40,629 nucleotides of DNA from Gemmatimonadota bacterium. GTDB taxonomy: Bacteria; Gemmatimonadota; Gemmatimonadetes; Palauibacterales; KS3-K002. The notes beneath the pieces are model-generated. The model did no database searches. It was given only the letters and a program-made list of their open reading frames with translations, and was not told the origin of the DNA. A program made the translations under genes and the position numbers. This document shows positions 20,853-29,583 of the stretch, in pieces. The DNA lies in the NCBI GenBank assembly GCA_020350785.1, contig CP070722.1:3153871-3194499 (forward strand). The letters are read 5' to 3'. How positions within the stretch are numbered: the stretch's first letter is position 1; every line of letters begins with the position of its first letter.

Positions 20853-23573
20853 ATGAAGGCATCGTCTGTCGCCCGTCTGCTCGTCGGCCTGACAGCTACA
20901 TCCGCGTTTTGGATGGCCGGACCGTTGTCAGCACAGGAAGGGTCCGGTAATAGCAAGCCAGCCGAGTGGACGGTCGATGACATTCTTCTGACCGAGTCCG
21001 CAGGAGATTATCAGATCTCCCCGGACGGAAGGTGGCTGGTCTGGGTGAAGTCCCAGATGGACAAGGAGAAGGGTCGGCGGGTATCCAACCTCTTCCTCTC
21101 CAGCCTGACCGCAGACAAAGAGATCCAGCTGACGCGCGGAAAGGACTCGCACGGTGCGCCCCGCTGGTCACCCGACGGCAAGCTGATCTCGTTCATCAGC
21201 ACGAGGGAACCGGCTGACAAGAAAGAGGGCGCGGCCTCGTCGCAGATCTGGCTCATCGACCCGGCCGGCGGCGAGCCGTGGCCGCTGACGAGCTTGGAGC
21301 GCGCCGTACGCTCGCACGAGTGGCGTGACAGCACGACGATCGTCTTCAGTGCTCAGGAAGACGCGAGCCTGTACGAGCAGGAGGTAAAGAAGCAAAAGGA
21401 CACTTCACGCGTGGTTGAGGATGCGGAACACGAGCCGCCGATACGTCTCTTCAGCGTGGCCGTCAAAGATGGCGAGATCCAGAGGCTGACGTATAACGAT
21501 GACTGGATAAGCAGCTTCGCGCTGTCGCCGGACGGCAAGCAGGCCGTGGCGGTCCATTCGCGCAGCCTTTCCTACGGTTATGACCAGCGGAATCCGCCGG
21601 TCACTTACCTGTGGGATCTAGAGGAGGGTGAGGGCCGCCAGATCTTCGACGGCTCGCGAATCATCCCGTCGGATGTGCAGTGGGCGACCGATGGCCGCGG
21701 CTTCTATCTGGTGAACGATTCGACGACGCACCCGCTGTACCGCGAGGCCACCATCAGCCTGATCGTGTACTACGATCTGGCGAGCGAATCGGCAACTTTG
21801 GTCGACCTCGGCTGGGAGCGCGGGCATGGCTTCGATTACGGAGTCACCGACGATGGCTTCGTGGCGTTGCTGGCGGATGGCGTGCGCTTCAAGCCGGCGC
21901 GCTTCACCAAAAGCGGCGACACCTGGCGGCGAACCTGGATCGAAGGCTCGCACACCGGCAACATCTTCGACTTCGAGTCGAGCGACGACGGCGCGACGAT
22001 CGTCTATACGTACTCGACCGCCAACACGCCGCCGCAACTCTACCGGGCCGGCCTGAGGGGCGCGCGGATCCGGGACGAGGTCCAGCTAACCAAGGTCAAT
22101 CCCGATCTGGAGAAGAAGCCGAAGCCGCGAGTAGAGGTCGTGCGTTGGATCGGCGCCCGCGATGAGGAGGTCGAGGGGCTGCTCTACTATCCGTTGGACT
22201 ACGAGGAAGGCACGAGGTACCCGCTGGTACTCAGCATCCATGGCGGCCCGGCAAGCGCCGATCGAGATGCCTGGAGCATGGGCTGGTCGCGACCGATAGT
22301 GCTGCTCAATCAGAAAGGCGCCTTTGTCCTGAAGGCGAACTACCACGGCAGCTCGTCCTACGGGCTTGATTGGGTCGAGTCGATCTGCTGCGGGAACTAC
22401 TACCGGCTGGAGATCCCGGATCTCGAGAACGGCGTCGATTACCTGATCGAGCGCGGCCTCGCCGACCCTGACAGGTTGGGAACCATGGGTTGGAGCAATG
22501 GCGCCATCCTCTCGATCCAGCTCACGACTCTCAATCCGCGTTACAAGGCGGCCTCGACGGGCGCCGGCGATGTGGAGTGGATCAGCGATTGGGCGAACGT
22601 CGATTTCGGCGCCGCCTTCGACGGCTACTACTTCGGTGCGGCGCCCTACGAAGATCCGCAGCGCTACGTCGAACTCTCACCCTTCTTCCGGATGAAGGAC
22701 GTCAAGACGCCGACGATCATCTACTTCGGCACCGAGGACCGCAACGTGCCGACCGATCAGGGTTGGTCGCATTACCGGGCGCTCCAGCAGATCGGTGAAG
22801 TCCCCGTGCGCTTCCTGCTCTTCCCCGGCGAGCCGCACGGGTTGGGCAAGCTGGTGCATCAGCGCCGCAAGGTGGAGGAGGAGTTGGCCTGGTTCGACAG
22901 GTACCTCTTCGGCACTCATGAACCGGAGAACGAGGCGCTCAAGAAAGACTCGCCGTTGGCTCAGGCGTTGAAGCGTGAGAACATCGCTGAGGTGGCGGGT
23001 CGATATGGTCGCATCGTCGAGGGCGCGCTGGTGCCCGAGGTCGTCAAGTACGAAGGCTTCGAGATTGGCCGCTTCGAGGTGACCCGGGCGCAGTTTGCCG
23101 CTCACGATGGCAACTATGACTACGAGGCCGGCAGCGAGAACTATCCAGCCAACGACATTACCTTCGAGCAGGCCCTCGATTACGTCGCCTGGCTCTCTGA
23201 TCTGACCGGCGAGCCTTACCGCTTGGGACGCGAAGAGGAGCTGAAGCCGCTGTACTCTGCTGCCAAAGGAAACGAGAACACGCTGGATTACTGGGCGGGC
23301 TACGAGCCCAACCCCGATGACGTCGAGCTCCTCGCGGCGAAGATCGGCGGGCTGTCCGGCAGGGCGCCGCTGCTCAGAGAGGTCGGCAGCTTCGCCGGGC
23401 GCGGCGCTGAGGAACTGGTGTTCGATCTGGGCGGCAACGTTGCGGAGTGGGCGATCGGAGCGGACGGGGAGGCGGCGCTCCTGGGCGGAAGCGCGGATCG
23501 GCCGTCCGATACCGGGGCGCGAGGGGCCGAGGCCGCGTACCGCGGCTTTCGCGTGGTGCGGGATAGCAGATGA
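20853..23573 (+). CDS. S9-family peptidase fused to an FGE/SUMF1-like domain
   Basis: A 906-residue secreted peptidase (signal peptide ending GPLSAQ; AAGGGG upstream of the ATG). A beta-propeller (about 35-415) includes YQISPDGRWLVWVKS and APRWSPDGKLISFIS. The alpha/beta-hydrolase catalytic domain (about 420-695) has LVLSIHGGPASADRD, nucleophile Ser548 in GTMGWSNGAIL, Asp629 in FGTEDRNVPTDQ and His662 in FPGEPHGLGK. It resembles acylaminoacyl- and dipeptidyl-peptidases, which release dipeptides or single residues. The usual nucleophile elbow GxSYGG is GWSNGA here. Residues about 720-906 form a formylglycine-generating-enzyme-like fold (FEIGRFEVTRAQFAAHDG, DLGGNVAEWAIG, YRGFRVVRDSR) with no visible catalytic cysteine, so it is probably structural or binding. 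It overlaps the next gene by four bases, suggesting peptide breakdown feeding amino-acid catabolism. Confidence 0.92.
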   Translation: MKASSVARLLVGLTATSAFWMAGPLSAQEGSGNSKPAEWTVDDILLTESAGDYQISPDGRWLVWVKSQMDKEKGRRVSNLFLSSLTADKEIQLTRGKDSHGAPRWSPDGKLISFISTREPADKKEGAASSQIWLIDPAGGEPWPLTSLERAVRSHEWRDSTTIVFSAQEDASLYEQEVKKQKDTSRVVEDAEHEPPIRLFSVAVKDGEIQRLTYNDDWISSFALSPDGKQAVAVHSRSLSYGYDQRNPPVTYLWDLEEGEGRQIFDGSRIIPSDVQWATDGRGFYLVNDSTTHPLYREATISLIVYYDLASESATLVDLGWERGHGFDYGVTDDGFVALLADGVRFKPARFTKSGDTWRRTWIEGSHTGNIFDFESSDDGATIVYTYSTANTPPQLYRAGLRGARIRDEVQLTKVNPDLEKKPKPRVEVVRWIGARDEEVEGLLYYPLDYEEGTRYPLVLSIHGGPASADRDAWSMGWSRPIVLLNQKGAFVLKANYHGSSSYGLDWVESICCGNYYRLEIPDLENGVDYLIERGLADPDRLGTMGWSNGAILSIQLTTLNPRYKAASTGAGDVEWISDWANVDFGAAFDGYYFGAAPYEDPQRYVELSPFFRMKDVKTPTIIYFGTEDRNVPTDQGWSHYRALQQIGEVPVRFLLFPGEPHGLGKLVHQRRKVEEELAWFDRYLFGTHEPENEALKKDSPLAQALKRENIAEVAGRYGRIVEGALVPEVVKYEGFEIGRFEVTRAQFAAHDGNYDYEAGSENYPANDITFEQALDYVAWLSDLTGEPYRLGREEELKPLYSAAKGNENTLDYWAGYEPNPDDVELLAAKIGGLSGRAPLLREVGSFAGRGAEELVFDLGGNVAEWAIGADGEAALLGGSADRPSDTGARGAEAAYRGFRVVRDSR

Positions 23574-24574
23574 CTCTTGCCAGCATCGCAGCCGCCTGGG
23601 AGGCCATCGCCGGTATCGCGGTCGAAACGCCGGTCATCGGGTCGGAGATTCTGGCCGAGCGGGCGGGCGCCGACGTGCTGCTGAAGCTGGAGAGCCTTCA
23701 GGTCACCGGCTCGTTCAAGGTCCGCGGAGCGGCGCGCCGGATGCTGGCGCTCTCGGACGAAGAGCGGGCCCGCGGTGTCGTCGCCTGCTCCAGCGGCAAC
23801 CACGGTCGGGCCGTCGCCTACGTGGCCGAGCTGCTGGGGATCGCGGCGACGATCTGCGTCCCGGAGTGGGTCGATCCCGTCAAGCTGCAAGCCATTCGCT
23901 TACACGGCGCCGAGATCGTCCTGCAGGGCAAGAGCTACGATGACGCGGAGGAGGCCTCACTGCAGGTCCAACGGGAGCGCGGACTGGCCTACATCCATCC
24001 GTTCGATGACCCGCTCGTCATCGAGGGGCAGGGCACGATAGGGCTGGAGCTGCTCGAGCAGGTGCGTTCGCTGGACACGGTCGTCGTGCCGCTTTCCGGA
24101 GGCGGCCTGATCTCGGGGATCGCCCGGACAGTGAAGTCCTACGATCCGGGCATCCGCGTGGTCGGCGTCTCGGCGGTGAACGCGCGGGTGATGTACGAGA
24201 GCCTGAGGGCCGGCCGGCCGATCGCGTTCCCGGAGCCGCCTACGATCGCCAACGCGCTGTCGGGTGGCATCGGCCTCGACAACCGCTACACCTTCAGGCT
24301 GGTTCGCGATTTGGTGGACGAGCATGTTCTGGTCGGCGAAGATGAGATCCGCGAGGCGGTGGCCTTTGCGGCTGGAGAGCACAAGGTGATAGCGGAAGGC
24401 GGCGGCGCCGTCGGGATCGCCGCGCTGCTCGCCCGGCGATTCGAATCTGCCGGCAAGAGGATCGCGGTGGTCGTGAGTGGCGGGAACGTCGGTAGCGACG
24501 CGCTCGTCGAAGTGATCAACTCGGTCGGCGCGCCATGGCAGGAAGACCAGGGTAGGACGACTGACAAAGGATAG
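23570..24574 (+). CDS. PLP-dependent threonine/serine dehydratase
   Basis: A 334-residue fold-type II PLP enzyme of the threonine dehydratase group, deaminating threonine or serine to a 2-keto acid and ammonia. The PLP lysine is Lys50 in VTGSFKVRGAARRM. The substrate loop is ACSSGNHGRAVAYVA, the phosphate-binding loop is PLSGGGLISGIA, and the C-terminal cofactor loop is VVSGGNVGSD. There is no ACT regulatory domain, so it is the short catabolic form. Closely related sequences are labelled EutB in ectoine-utilising bacteria, but no ectoine genes lie here, so I leave the substrate open. The start ATG overlaps the S9 peptidase stop (ATGA), implying translational coupling. An amidohydrolase follows 28 bases later. 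Confidence 0.9.
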   Translation: MTLASIAAAWEAIAGIAVETPVIGSEILAERAGADVLLKLESLQVTGSFKVRGAARRMLALSDEERARGVVACSSGNHGRAVAYVAELLGIAATICVPEWVDPVKLQAIRLHGAEIVLQGKSYDDAEEASLQVQRERGLAYIHPFDDPLVIEGQGTIGLELLEQVRSLDTVVVPLSGGGLISGIARTVKSYDPGIRVVGVSAVNARVMYESLRAGRPIAFPEPPTIANALSGGIGLDNRYTFRLVRDLVDEHVLVGEDEIREAVAFAAGEHKVIAEGGGAVGIAALLARRFESAGKRIAVVVSGGNVGSDALVEVINSVGAPWQEDQGRTTDKG

Positions 24575-24602
24575 TGACCCGCTGTGAACTTCGGAGGCTA
24601 CC

Positions 24603-26282
24603 ATGAGACTGACCGTGCGCGGTGCTCTACTATTCGCGCTCGGCGCTTGCCTGAGCGGCTGCACCGCTGAGGAGCCGGTGGAGCTGGCGGACCTCATCCT
24701 GACCGGCGGCCTGATCTGGACGGGACCGGAGGCGCTGCTTTCCGGCGGCGATCTGCCCACCGCCCTGGCTGTCGCTGACGGCAGGGTCTTGGCCGTGGGC
24801 AGCGATGCGGAGATCGAGCGCTTCGCCGGCGCCGCCACCGAGCGTATCGTGTTGGAGGGGCGCCGAGTCGTGCCGGGGCTGATGGACAGCCACACCCACT
24901 TCGTCGCCGGCGGCTTCGAGCTGGCCGGAGTACAGCTACGCGATGCGGCGACGCCGGAGGAGTTTGCGCGGCGCATCGGTGCTTACGCCGCCGCGCACCC
25001 CGGTGAATGGGTGATGGGCGGCCAGTGGGATCACGAGCTGTGGGGCGGCGAGCTGCCGCGGCGCGATTGGATCGACTCGCTCACGGCTGAGTCACCGGTC
25101 TTCGTCAGCCGGCTGGACGGCCACATGGGGCTGGCGAACAGCCGGGCTCTGGAGCTGGCAGGCGTGACGGTCGAGACTCCGGACCCGCCGGGCGGCACTA
25201 TCGTCCGCGATGACGAAGGAGAGCCGACCGGCGTTCTGAAGGACGAAGCGCAGTCGCTCGTGTATGATGTGGTGCCGCCCGTCTCGGATCAGGAGCGAGA
25301 CAGGGCGTTGCAAGCCGCGGTGGAGCATGCGCTGGCCCGCGGCGTGACGATGATCACCGACATGGGCTCGTGGCAGGACTTAGAGGCCTATCGTCGCGCC
25401 CAGGCGCGCGGCGACCTGTCGCTCCGCGTTTACAGCATCGTGCCACTGCGCAGCTGGAAGCGATTGGCCGAGCTGGTGGCGGGCGAGGGCCGCGGCGACC
25501 ACCGTTTGATGTGGGGCGGGGTGAAGGATTTCGTCGACGGGTCGCTCGGCTCGACCACCGCCTGGTTCTACGATCCCTACGACGACGCGCCGGAGACTAC
25601 GGGACTGGTCGTGAGCGACACGGTCGAGCTGCGCCGCAACATCATCGCAGCCGACTCGGCCGGGCTGCATGTGGTGATTCACGCCATCGGCGATCGCGCC
25701 AACGACTGGCTGCTGGAGACGTTCGCGCTGGCTAGCGCGGCGAACGGCGAGCGGGATCGGCGGTTTCGCATCGAGCATGCCCAGCACCTGACACGAGAGG
25801 CGATCGCTCGCATCGCTTCCGACGGCGTCGTGCCTGCGATGCAGCCTTACCACGCCATCGATGATGGGCGTTGGGCCGGCAAGCGGATCGGCCCCGAGCG
25901 GATCAAGACGACCTACCCCTTCCGCAGCTTGCTGGACGCCGGCGCGCATCTGTCGTTCGGCAGCGACTGGACGGTGGCGCCCATCGCCCCGCTGCTTGGG
26001 ATCTACGCGGCGGTGACGCGGCGCACGATCGATGGGGCGAACCTCGGCGGTTGGGTGCCCGAGGAGAAGATTGGGGTCGTCGAGGCGCTGACCGCGTATA
26101 CGGCGGGCAACGCCTACGCGAGCTTCCTCGAGAACGAGTTGGGCCGACTGCAAGTGGGCAAGTACGCGGATCTGGTGGTGCTGTCGGCCGATATCCTGGC
26201 GATCGATCCGGTTCAGATCGCGGACGCTCAGGTGGACCTGACCATGGTGGAGGGAAAGGTCGTCTACCGCCGGCCCTTCTGA
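24603..26282 (+). CDS. Amidohydrolase (YtcJ/amidohydrolase_3 family), exported lipoprotein
   Basis: A 559-residue metal-dependent hydrolase with GGAGG before the ATG and a probable lipoprotein signal (ACLSGCTAEE, Cys20). Metal-binding and family motifs appear in order: VVPGLMDSHTHFVAGG (HxH), FVSRLDGHMGLANSRALELAG, DPPGGTIVRDDEGEPTG then VLKDEA, HVVIHAIGDRAN, RIEHAQHL and SFGSDWTVAPIAPLLGIYAA. It closes with the composite beta-domain (LQVGKYADLVVLSADILAI and VEGKVVYRRPF). YtcJ-type enzymes cleave amide bonds of varied small molecules such as N-substituted formamides; the substrate cannot be told from sequence. It is probably the last gene of the operon with the S9 peptidase and dehydratase, which points to degradation of peptides or amino-acid derivatives. 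Confidence 0.92.
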   Translation: MRLTVRGALLFALGACLSGCTAEEPVELADLILTGGLIWTGPEALLSGGDLPTALAVADGRVLAVGSDAEIERFAGAATERIVLEGRRVVPGLMDSHTHFVAGGFELAGVQLRDAATPEEFARRIGAYAAAHPGEWVMGGQWDHELWGGELPRRDWIDSLTAESPVFVSRLDGHMGLANSRALELAGVTVETPDPPGGTIVRDDEGEPTGVLKDEAQSLVYDVVPPVSDQERDRALQAAVEHALARGVTMITDMGSWQDLEAYRRAQARGDLSLRVYSIVPLRSWKRLAELVAGEGRGDHRLMWGGVKDFVDGSLGSTTAWFYDPYDDAPETTGLVVSDTVELRRNIIAADSAGLHVVIHAIGDRANDWLLETFALASAANGERDRRFRIEHAQHLTREAIARIASDGVVPAMQPYHAIDDGRWAGKRIGPERIKTTYPFRSLLDAGAHLSFGSDWTVAPIAPLLGIYAAVTRRTIDGANLGGWVPEEKIGVVEALTAYTAGNAYASFLENELGRLQVGKYADLVVLSADILAIDPVQIADAQVDLTMVEGKVVYRRPF

Positions 26283-26371
26283 GCCGGGGGCGACGGCGGC
26301 AGGGCGAGCGTGGGGAGACGCGCTGGCTGGACCGGTCGAACCGGGGCGAGGTGGCTCCGGCGGTCCCAGAA

Positions 26372-27094
26372 TCAGGCCGACATCACGCGCGCCCGTAGAC
26401 GTTTCGGAAGCTTCTCGCAAGCGTAGCGGACGGTGGTGCGCGACAAGCGGTCGATATTCCGTAGGAGGTAGTCTGATACCTCTTGAGGTTGCGTCCGCGA
26501 GATCTCCTTGAGCAACCAGCCGATCGCCTTTTCGACCAAGTCGTCGCGATCCTCGGCGAGGCGATCGAAGATCTCGATCGCGGCTGCGTGCTCCTCGCCG
26601 CGCCGAGCCAGCGGCACTAGCGAGACGGCCGCGGCGCGCCGCCGCCAGCGATTCCTGCTGCGCGTCCACGGCTTCAAGCGCTTCACCAGGACCGGCTCGT
26701 TTCGGAGCAGCGGGGCGAGCAGATCTGTGCAGAGGCCGTCGGTCTCGGCCCAGTTGCTGAGCGTGTCGACCCAGGCGTCCAGACGCTTCCAGTGTGACGA
26801 ATCGAGATGACGTTGGAACTTCGAGAGGATGACGACCGCCAGCATGCGCTCCTCCAAGACTCCGCTACTCCAGAGGCGCTGGGCGGTCGGGAACATGTCT
26901 TCGATGTCTAGCTTGGCCTGGCGATACTCCTTCGCCGCCGCTCCGGCCAGCCGCCGGATATCCGCCGCCCTCACGCCTAGCGTCTCGAGCGGCTCGCGGG
27001 AGAAGCGCTGCTGGGACTCGCGGTAAGCGGTATCTATGCGATTTCTCAGCTCCCGCTTGAGTCGCGCGGCGGTATGCTCGATCTTGCTGGGCAT
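26372..27094 (-). CDS. DNA alkylation repair protein, AlkD-like HEAT-repeat glycosylase
   Basis: A 240-residue all-helical protein of the AlkD family, which removes alkylated bases such as 3-methyladenine or 7-methylguanine without flipping them. Family features visible: SREPLETLGVRAADIRRLAG near the N-terminus, LWSSGVLEERMLAVVILSKF, the catalytic-groove Trp-x3-Asp in LSNWAETDGLCTDLLAPLL, WTRSRNRWRRRAAAVSLVPL with the conserved Arg/Trp region, and DLVEKAIGWLLKEISRTQP. Length matches the family (about 220-240). The ATG at 27094 has only a weak upstream AGAG. It is convergent with the amidohydrolase and divergent from the CPBP gene, so it stands alone as a single-gene unit. Confidence 0.92.
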   Translation of the reverse strand: MPSKIEHTAARLKRELRNRIDTAYRESQQRFSREPLETLGVRAADIRRLAGAAAKEYRQAKLDIEDMFPTAQRLWSSGVLEERMLAVVILSKFQRHLDSSHWKRLDAWVDTLSNWAETDGLCTDLLAPLLRNEPVLVKRLKPWTRSRNRWRRRAAAVSLVPLARRGEEHAAAIEIFDRLAEDRDDLVEKAIGWLLKEISRTQPQEVSDYLLRNIDRLSRTTVRYACEKLPKRLRARVMSA

Positions 27095-27282
27095 GCGTGG
27101 ACTCTATGTCGCAGACGAAACAGAAGGCGGATGATGATGCTGCGCCATATCACGCGGACTTGCAAGGGCGTCGTCGCGTCTGAGGCAGCTCGCGCCGGCA
27201 GAAGGCGCGCGCCGATATTGGCACCGACTTCAGTCAAGAGCTCGGCCTTCCAGGGTGCATGCTCAAGCAGGGGAGGCAGAGA

Positions 27283-28029
27283 GTGACGACGTTGGGGCTT
27301 CTGATCCGCGACCTCACTCCCGCCGTGGAGTTCGGCTGGCCGGGACGGGCATTCGTCTTCCTGCTGATGGTCGGCGTTCCGCTTCTCTCGCTCCTCCAGC
27401 CGGATGACGGAGATCAGCCGCTACCGCCGCGGCAGGCTCTTTACATCTCGGCGATCGTGGGAGTCTGGATTCTGGCAGCGCTGAGCGGTTTGGTGCTCTG
27501 GGCCGAGGAGATCGCGCCGAGCCTGGTGGGCCTCCACGCCCCCGCGCTCGCGGCGTTCCTGATCTGGACGGGTGCTGCCACCATCGGAACGCTGGCCGGC
27601 AACTTCGCGATCAGCCGTGGCGCGGCGGGGTTGGGGATCAAGGAGTCGCGCCTGACCTATCACCTGATGCCGCGAAACCGGGGCGAGCGCTGGAGCTTCT
27701 TCGCAGTGTCGGCCAGCGCCGGCTTTTGCGAGGAGTTCACCTACCACGGCTTTCTGCTGGCCGGCCTGACGGGCTGGCTGAGCAACGGCTGGCTCGCGGC
27801 GGTGGTCGCCAACCTGGCCTTCGGTGTGCTGCACGGCTATCAGGGTCAGGCGGGCATGATCCGGGCCTTCCTGATGGGGTACGTGCTTTGTCTCCCGGTG
27901 ATCTTGGGGGCCGGCCTCTGGCCGGCGATCGCGGCCCACAGCCTGGTGAACGTTCTGTTGGGGCTGGGGCTCTGGAAGTGGATGGTGCCGGAGGAGGAAT
28001 GGCGGCGCGTGACGGATTCCACCGACTGA
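27283..28029 (+). CDS. CPBP-family intramembrane protein with altered first motif
   Basis: A 248-residue multi-pass membrane protein of the CPBP (CAAX-protease/bacteriocin-processing) family, intramembrane glutamic proteases. The GTG at 27283 is chosen because GGGAGG lies six bases upstream; an ATG at 27259 has none. Motif 2 is FGVLH (Phe180, His184) and motif 3 is HSLVN (His219, Asn223). Motif 1 is EEFTYHGF (Glu150, Glu151, His155), where most members have EExxxR; here the Arg is His. About seven hydrophobic segments are present, for example AFVFLLMVGVPLLSLL and ALYISAIVGVWILAALSGLV. Known relatives process prenylated or bacteriocin peptides or cut anti-sigma factors. It is followed after 13 bases by a DUF5996 gene. 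Confidence 0.88.
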   Translation: MTTLGLLIRDLTPAVEFGWPGRAFVFLLMVGVPLLSLLQPDDGDQPLPPRQALYISAIVGVWILAALSGLVLWAEEIAPSLVGLHAPALAAFLIWTGAATIGTLAGNFAISRGAAGLGIKESRLTYHLMPRNRGERWSFFAVSASAGFCEEFTYHGFLLAGLTGWLSNGWLAAVVANLAFGVLHGYQGQAGMIRAFLMGYVLCLPVILGAGLWPAIAAHSLVNVLLGLGLWKWMVPEEEWRRVTDSTD

Positions 28030-28042
28030 GAAGGAACTTCAG

Positions 28043-28975
28043 GTGCGCAAACGCAGAATCGCCTTGCCCGACCTGCCGCTGGATGATTGGGAGGATACCA
28101 AGCTAACGCTGCACCTCTTCCTGCAGATCGTTGGCAAGATCCGCCTGGCGCTGATGCCGAGAAAGAACCACTGGTGGAACGTCACGTTGTACGTATCTGC
28201 GACCGGGCTCACGACAGGTCCAATGCCCTACGACGACGGGCAGGAGAAGTGCGAGATCTTGTTCGACTTCAACGAGCACCGCCTGAAGGTATTCACCAGC
28301 CGGGGTGAGCATCGCACACTCGAGCTGAGGGAGCGACTGAGCGTTGCCGAATTCCATACTTGGCTCTTCGATACGCTGCGCGAGCTGAGTCTCGAGCCGA
28401 GAATACTCGGAAAGCCCTACGATCTGCCGGTAACGAAGCAGTTCTCCGAGATCACCGAGTATGCCGCCTATCAGCCCGACCCTGTCGAGCGGTTCTTCAA
28501 GCTTCTCCGTTGGGTCGATGGGGTCTTCCAGGAGTTCAGCGGCAGATTCTACGGTAAGACGTGTCCCGTGCACCTCTACTGGCACCACATGGATCTGGCT
28601 GTGACCCGGTTCTCGGGTCGGCGGGGGCCTCCGCTCCCCGCGGACCGCGGAATCGCCGATAAAGACGCCTATTCCCACGAGGTGATCAGCTTCGGGTTCT
28701 GGGTCGGGGATGAGAACGTGAGAGGACCGGCGTTCTACTCGTACACCTACCCGTCACCGGACGGACTAGGAAGTGAATCGATCGCGCCCGGGGCCGCGCA
28801 CTGGATCGACAGCGGAGGCAGTCCCATGGCGCTGCTCATGTACGAAGACCTGCTTCAGGAGCCGGATCCCCGGGCGGCGCTAATGCGTTTTCTCGAAGCG
28901 ACCTACCAGGCCGGAGCCAGGCTGGCCGGCTGGGACATTGAAGATCTTACCGTGCCGGCGCTCAGCGAGCTCTGA
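28043..28975 (+). CDS. DUF5996 family protein
   Basis: A 310-residue soluble protein starting at GTG 28043, with AAGGA upstream. The family signature is at the N-terminus: LPDLPLDDWEDTKLTLHLFL, QIVGKIRLALMPRKNHWWNV, LYVSATGLTTGPMPY. Later conserved segments include VHLYWHHMDLAVTRFSGRRG, ISFGFWVGDENV and AFYSYTYPSPDGL. The length agrees with the family (about 300). No biochemical function is known for DUF5996. The many conserved Trp and His residues hint at ligand or metal binding, but that is only an impression. It lies 13 bases after the CPBP gene and may be transcribed with it, with the small GNAT gene 120 bases downstream. Confidence 0.9.
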   Translation: MRKRRIALPDLPLDDWEDTKLTLHLFLQIVGKIRLALMPRKNHWWNVTLYVSATGLTTGPMPYDDGQEKCEILFDFNEHRLKVFTSRGEHRTLELRERLSVAEFHTWLFDTLRELSLEPRILGKPYDLPVTKQFSEITEYAAYQPDPVERFFKLLRWVDGVFQEFSGRFYGKTCPVHLYWHHMDLAVTRFSGRRGPPLPADRGIADKDAYSHEVISFGFWVGDENVRGPAFYSYTYPSPDGLGSESIAPGAAHWIDSGGSPMALLMYEDLLQEPDPRAALMRFLEATYQAGARLAGWDIEDLTVPALSEL

Positions 28976-29095
28976 GCGCGCCTGCGACCTAGAGGGCGGG
29001 CGGAGGCAGACATGGCGCGCGGGTCGCCATTATGACGCGTCCTGAGGCGCCAGGGCACGGTTCAAGATGACTGTCAGACCAGGGAGAGAGCGCCG

Positions 29096-29389
29096 ATGAG
29101 TGGCGACAAGCCGATCTACGATGTGGTGCGGGAGCCCGAGGCGAAGCGCTTCGCCGTCCACATTGACGGGCAGATGGCGGAGCTCGACTATCAGCTTTAC
29201 GAGGACAGAATAGTATTCACGCATACCGGCGTTCCCACCGCTCTCGAGGGGAAGGGGATCGGCGGTCGGCTCGTAAAGGCCGGACTCGATTGGGCCCGCG
29301 CCGAAGGCCTGCGTGTGGTGCCGGTATGCTCATTCGTGGCCGCTTACATTCAGCGACACCCGGAATACGCGGAGCTGACGAAGCGATGA
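29096..29389 (+). CDS. Small GNAT-type N-acetyltransferase (YjdJ/NATD1-like)
   Basis: A 97-residue single-domain member of the short GCN5-related group that includes E. coli YjdJ and human NATD1. The start follows GGGAGAG at normal spacing. Signature segments are all present: FAVHIDGQMAELDYQL, FTHTGVPTALEGKGIGGRLV (the acetyl-CoA loop GKGIGGRL), LRVVPVCSFVAAYIQRHPEY. The conserved Cys in VPVCSF is retained. Substrate is unknown. It has the full length of the family, unlike the broken gene that follows it. Confidence 0.92.
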   Translation: MSGDKPIYDVVREPEAKRFAVHIDGQMAELDYQLYEDRIVFTHTGVPTALEGKGIGGRLVKAGLDWARAEGLRVVPVCSFVAAYIQRHPEYAELTKR

Positions 29390-29402
29390 GACGGAGGTGG
29401 TC

Positions 29403-29565
29403 GTGCGTATCCTCGAGATCTTCCCGCATCCCGACGATGAGTCGTTCGGGCCGGCACCGGCCATCGCCAGGCAGTACCACGAGGTGCACTGCGCACCTTC
29501 AGTACGTCGAGATCTTCTAGGAAGATCACCAGCCGCCCCTGCACGATCTGTGCGAGCGCCTCTGA
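29403..29565 (+). pseudogene. Remnant of a PIG-L/LmbE-type deacetylase
   Basis: A GTG at 29403, with GGAGG five bases upstream, opens VRILEIFPHPDDESFGPAPA, a textbook N-terminus of a PIG-L deacetylase with its zinc motif HPDD. The homology stops after about 26 residues. In a different frame (29494-29562) the sequence reads HLQYVEIF, then a TAG stop, then EDHQPPLHDLCERL. This resembles the C-terminal end of the same type of enzyme (the pattern VF-E...PPL-DL). The gene therefore seems to have lost about 200 internal codons by deletion and gained a nonsense codon. The N-terminal match is clear; the C-terminal match is short and less certain. It lies 14 bases after the GNAT gene. Confidence 0.7.
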
Positions 29566-29583
29566 CCGTCCAGCGCTGGGTGA

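Noticed and set aside
25380-26669. 429-codon open frame on the minus strand
   Set aside because: Antisense to the amidohydrolase and overlapping the AlkD-like gene in another frame; composition is typical of GC shadow frames.
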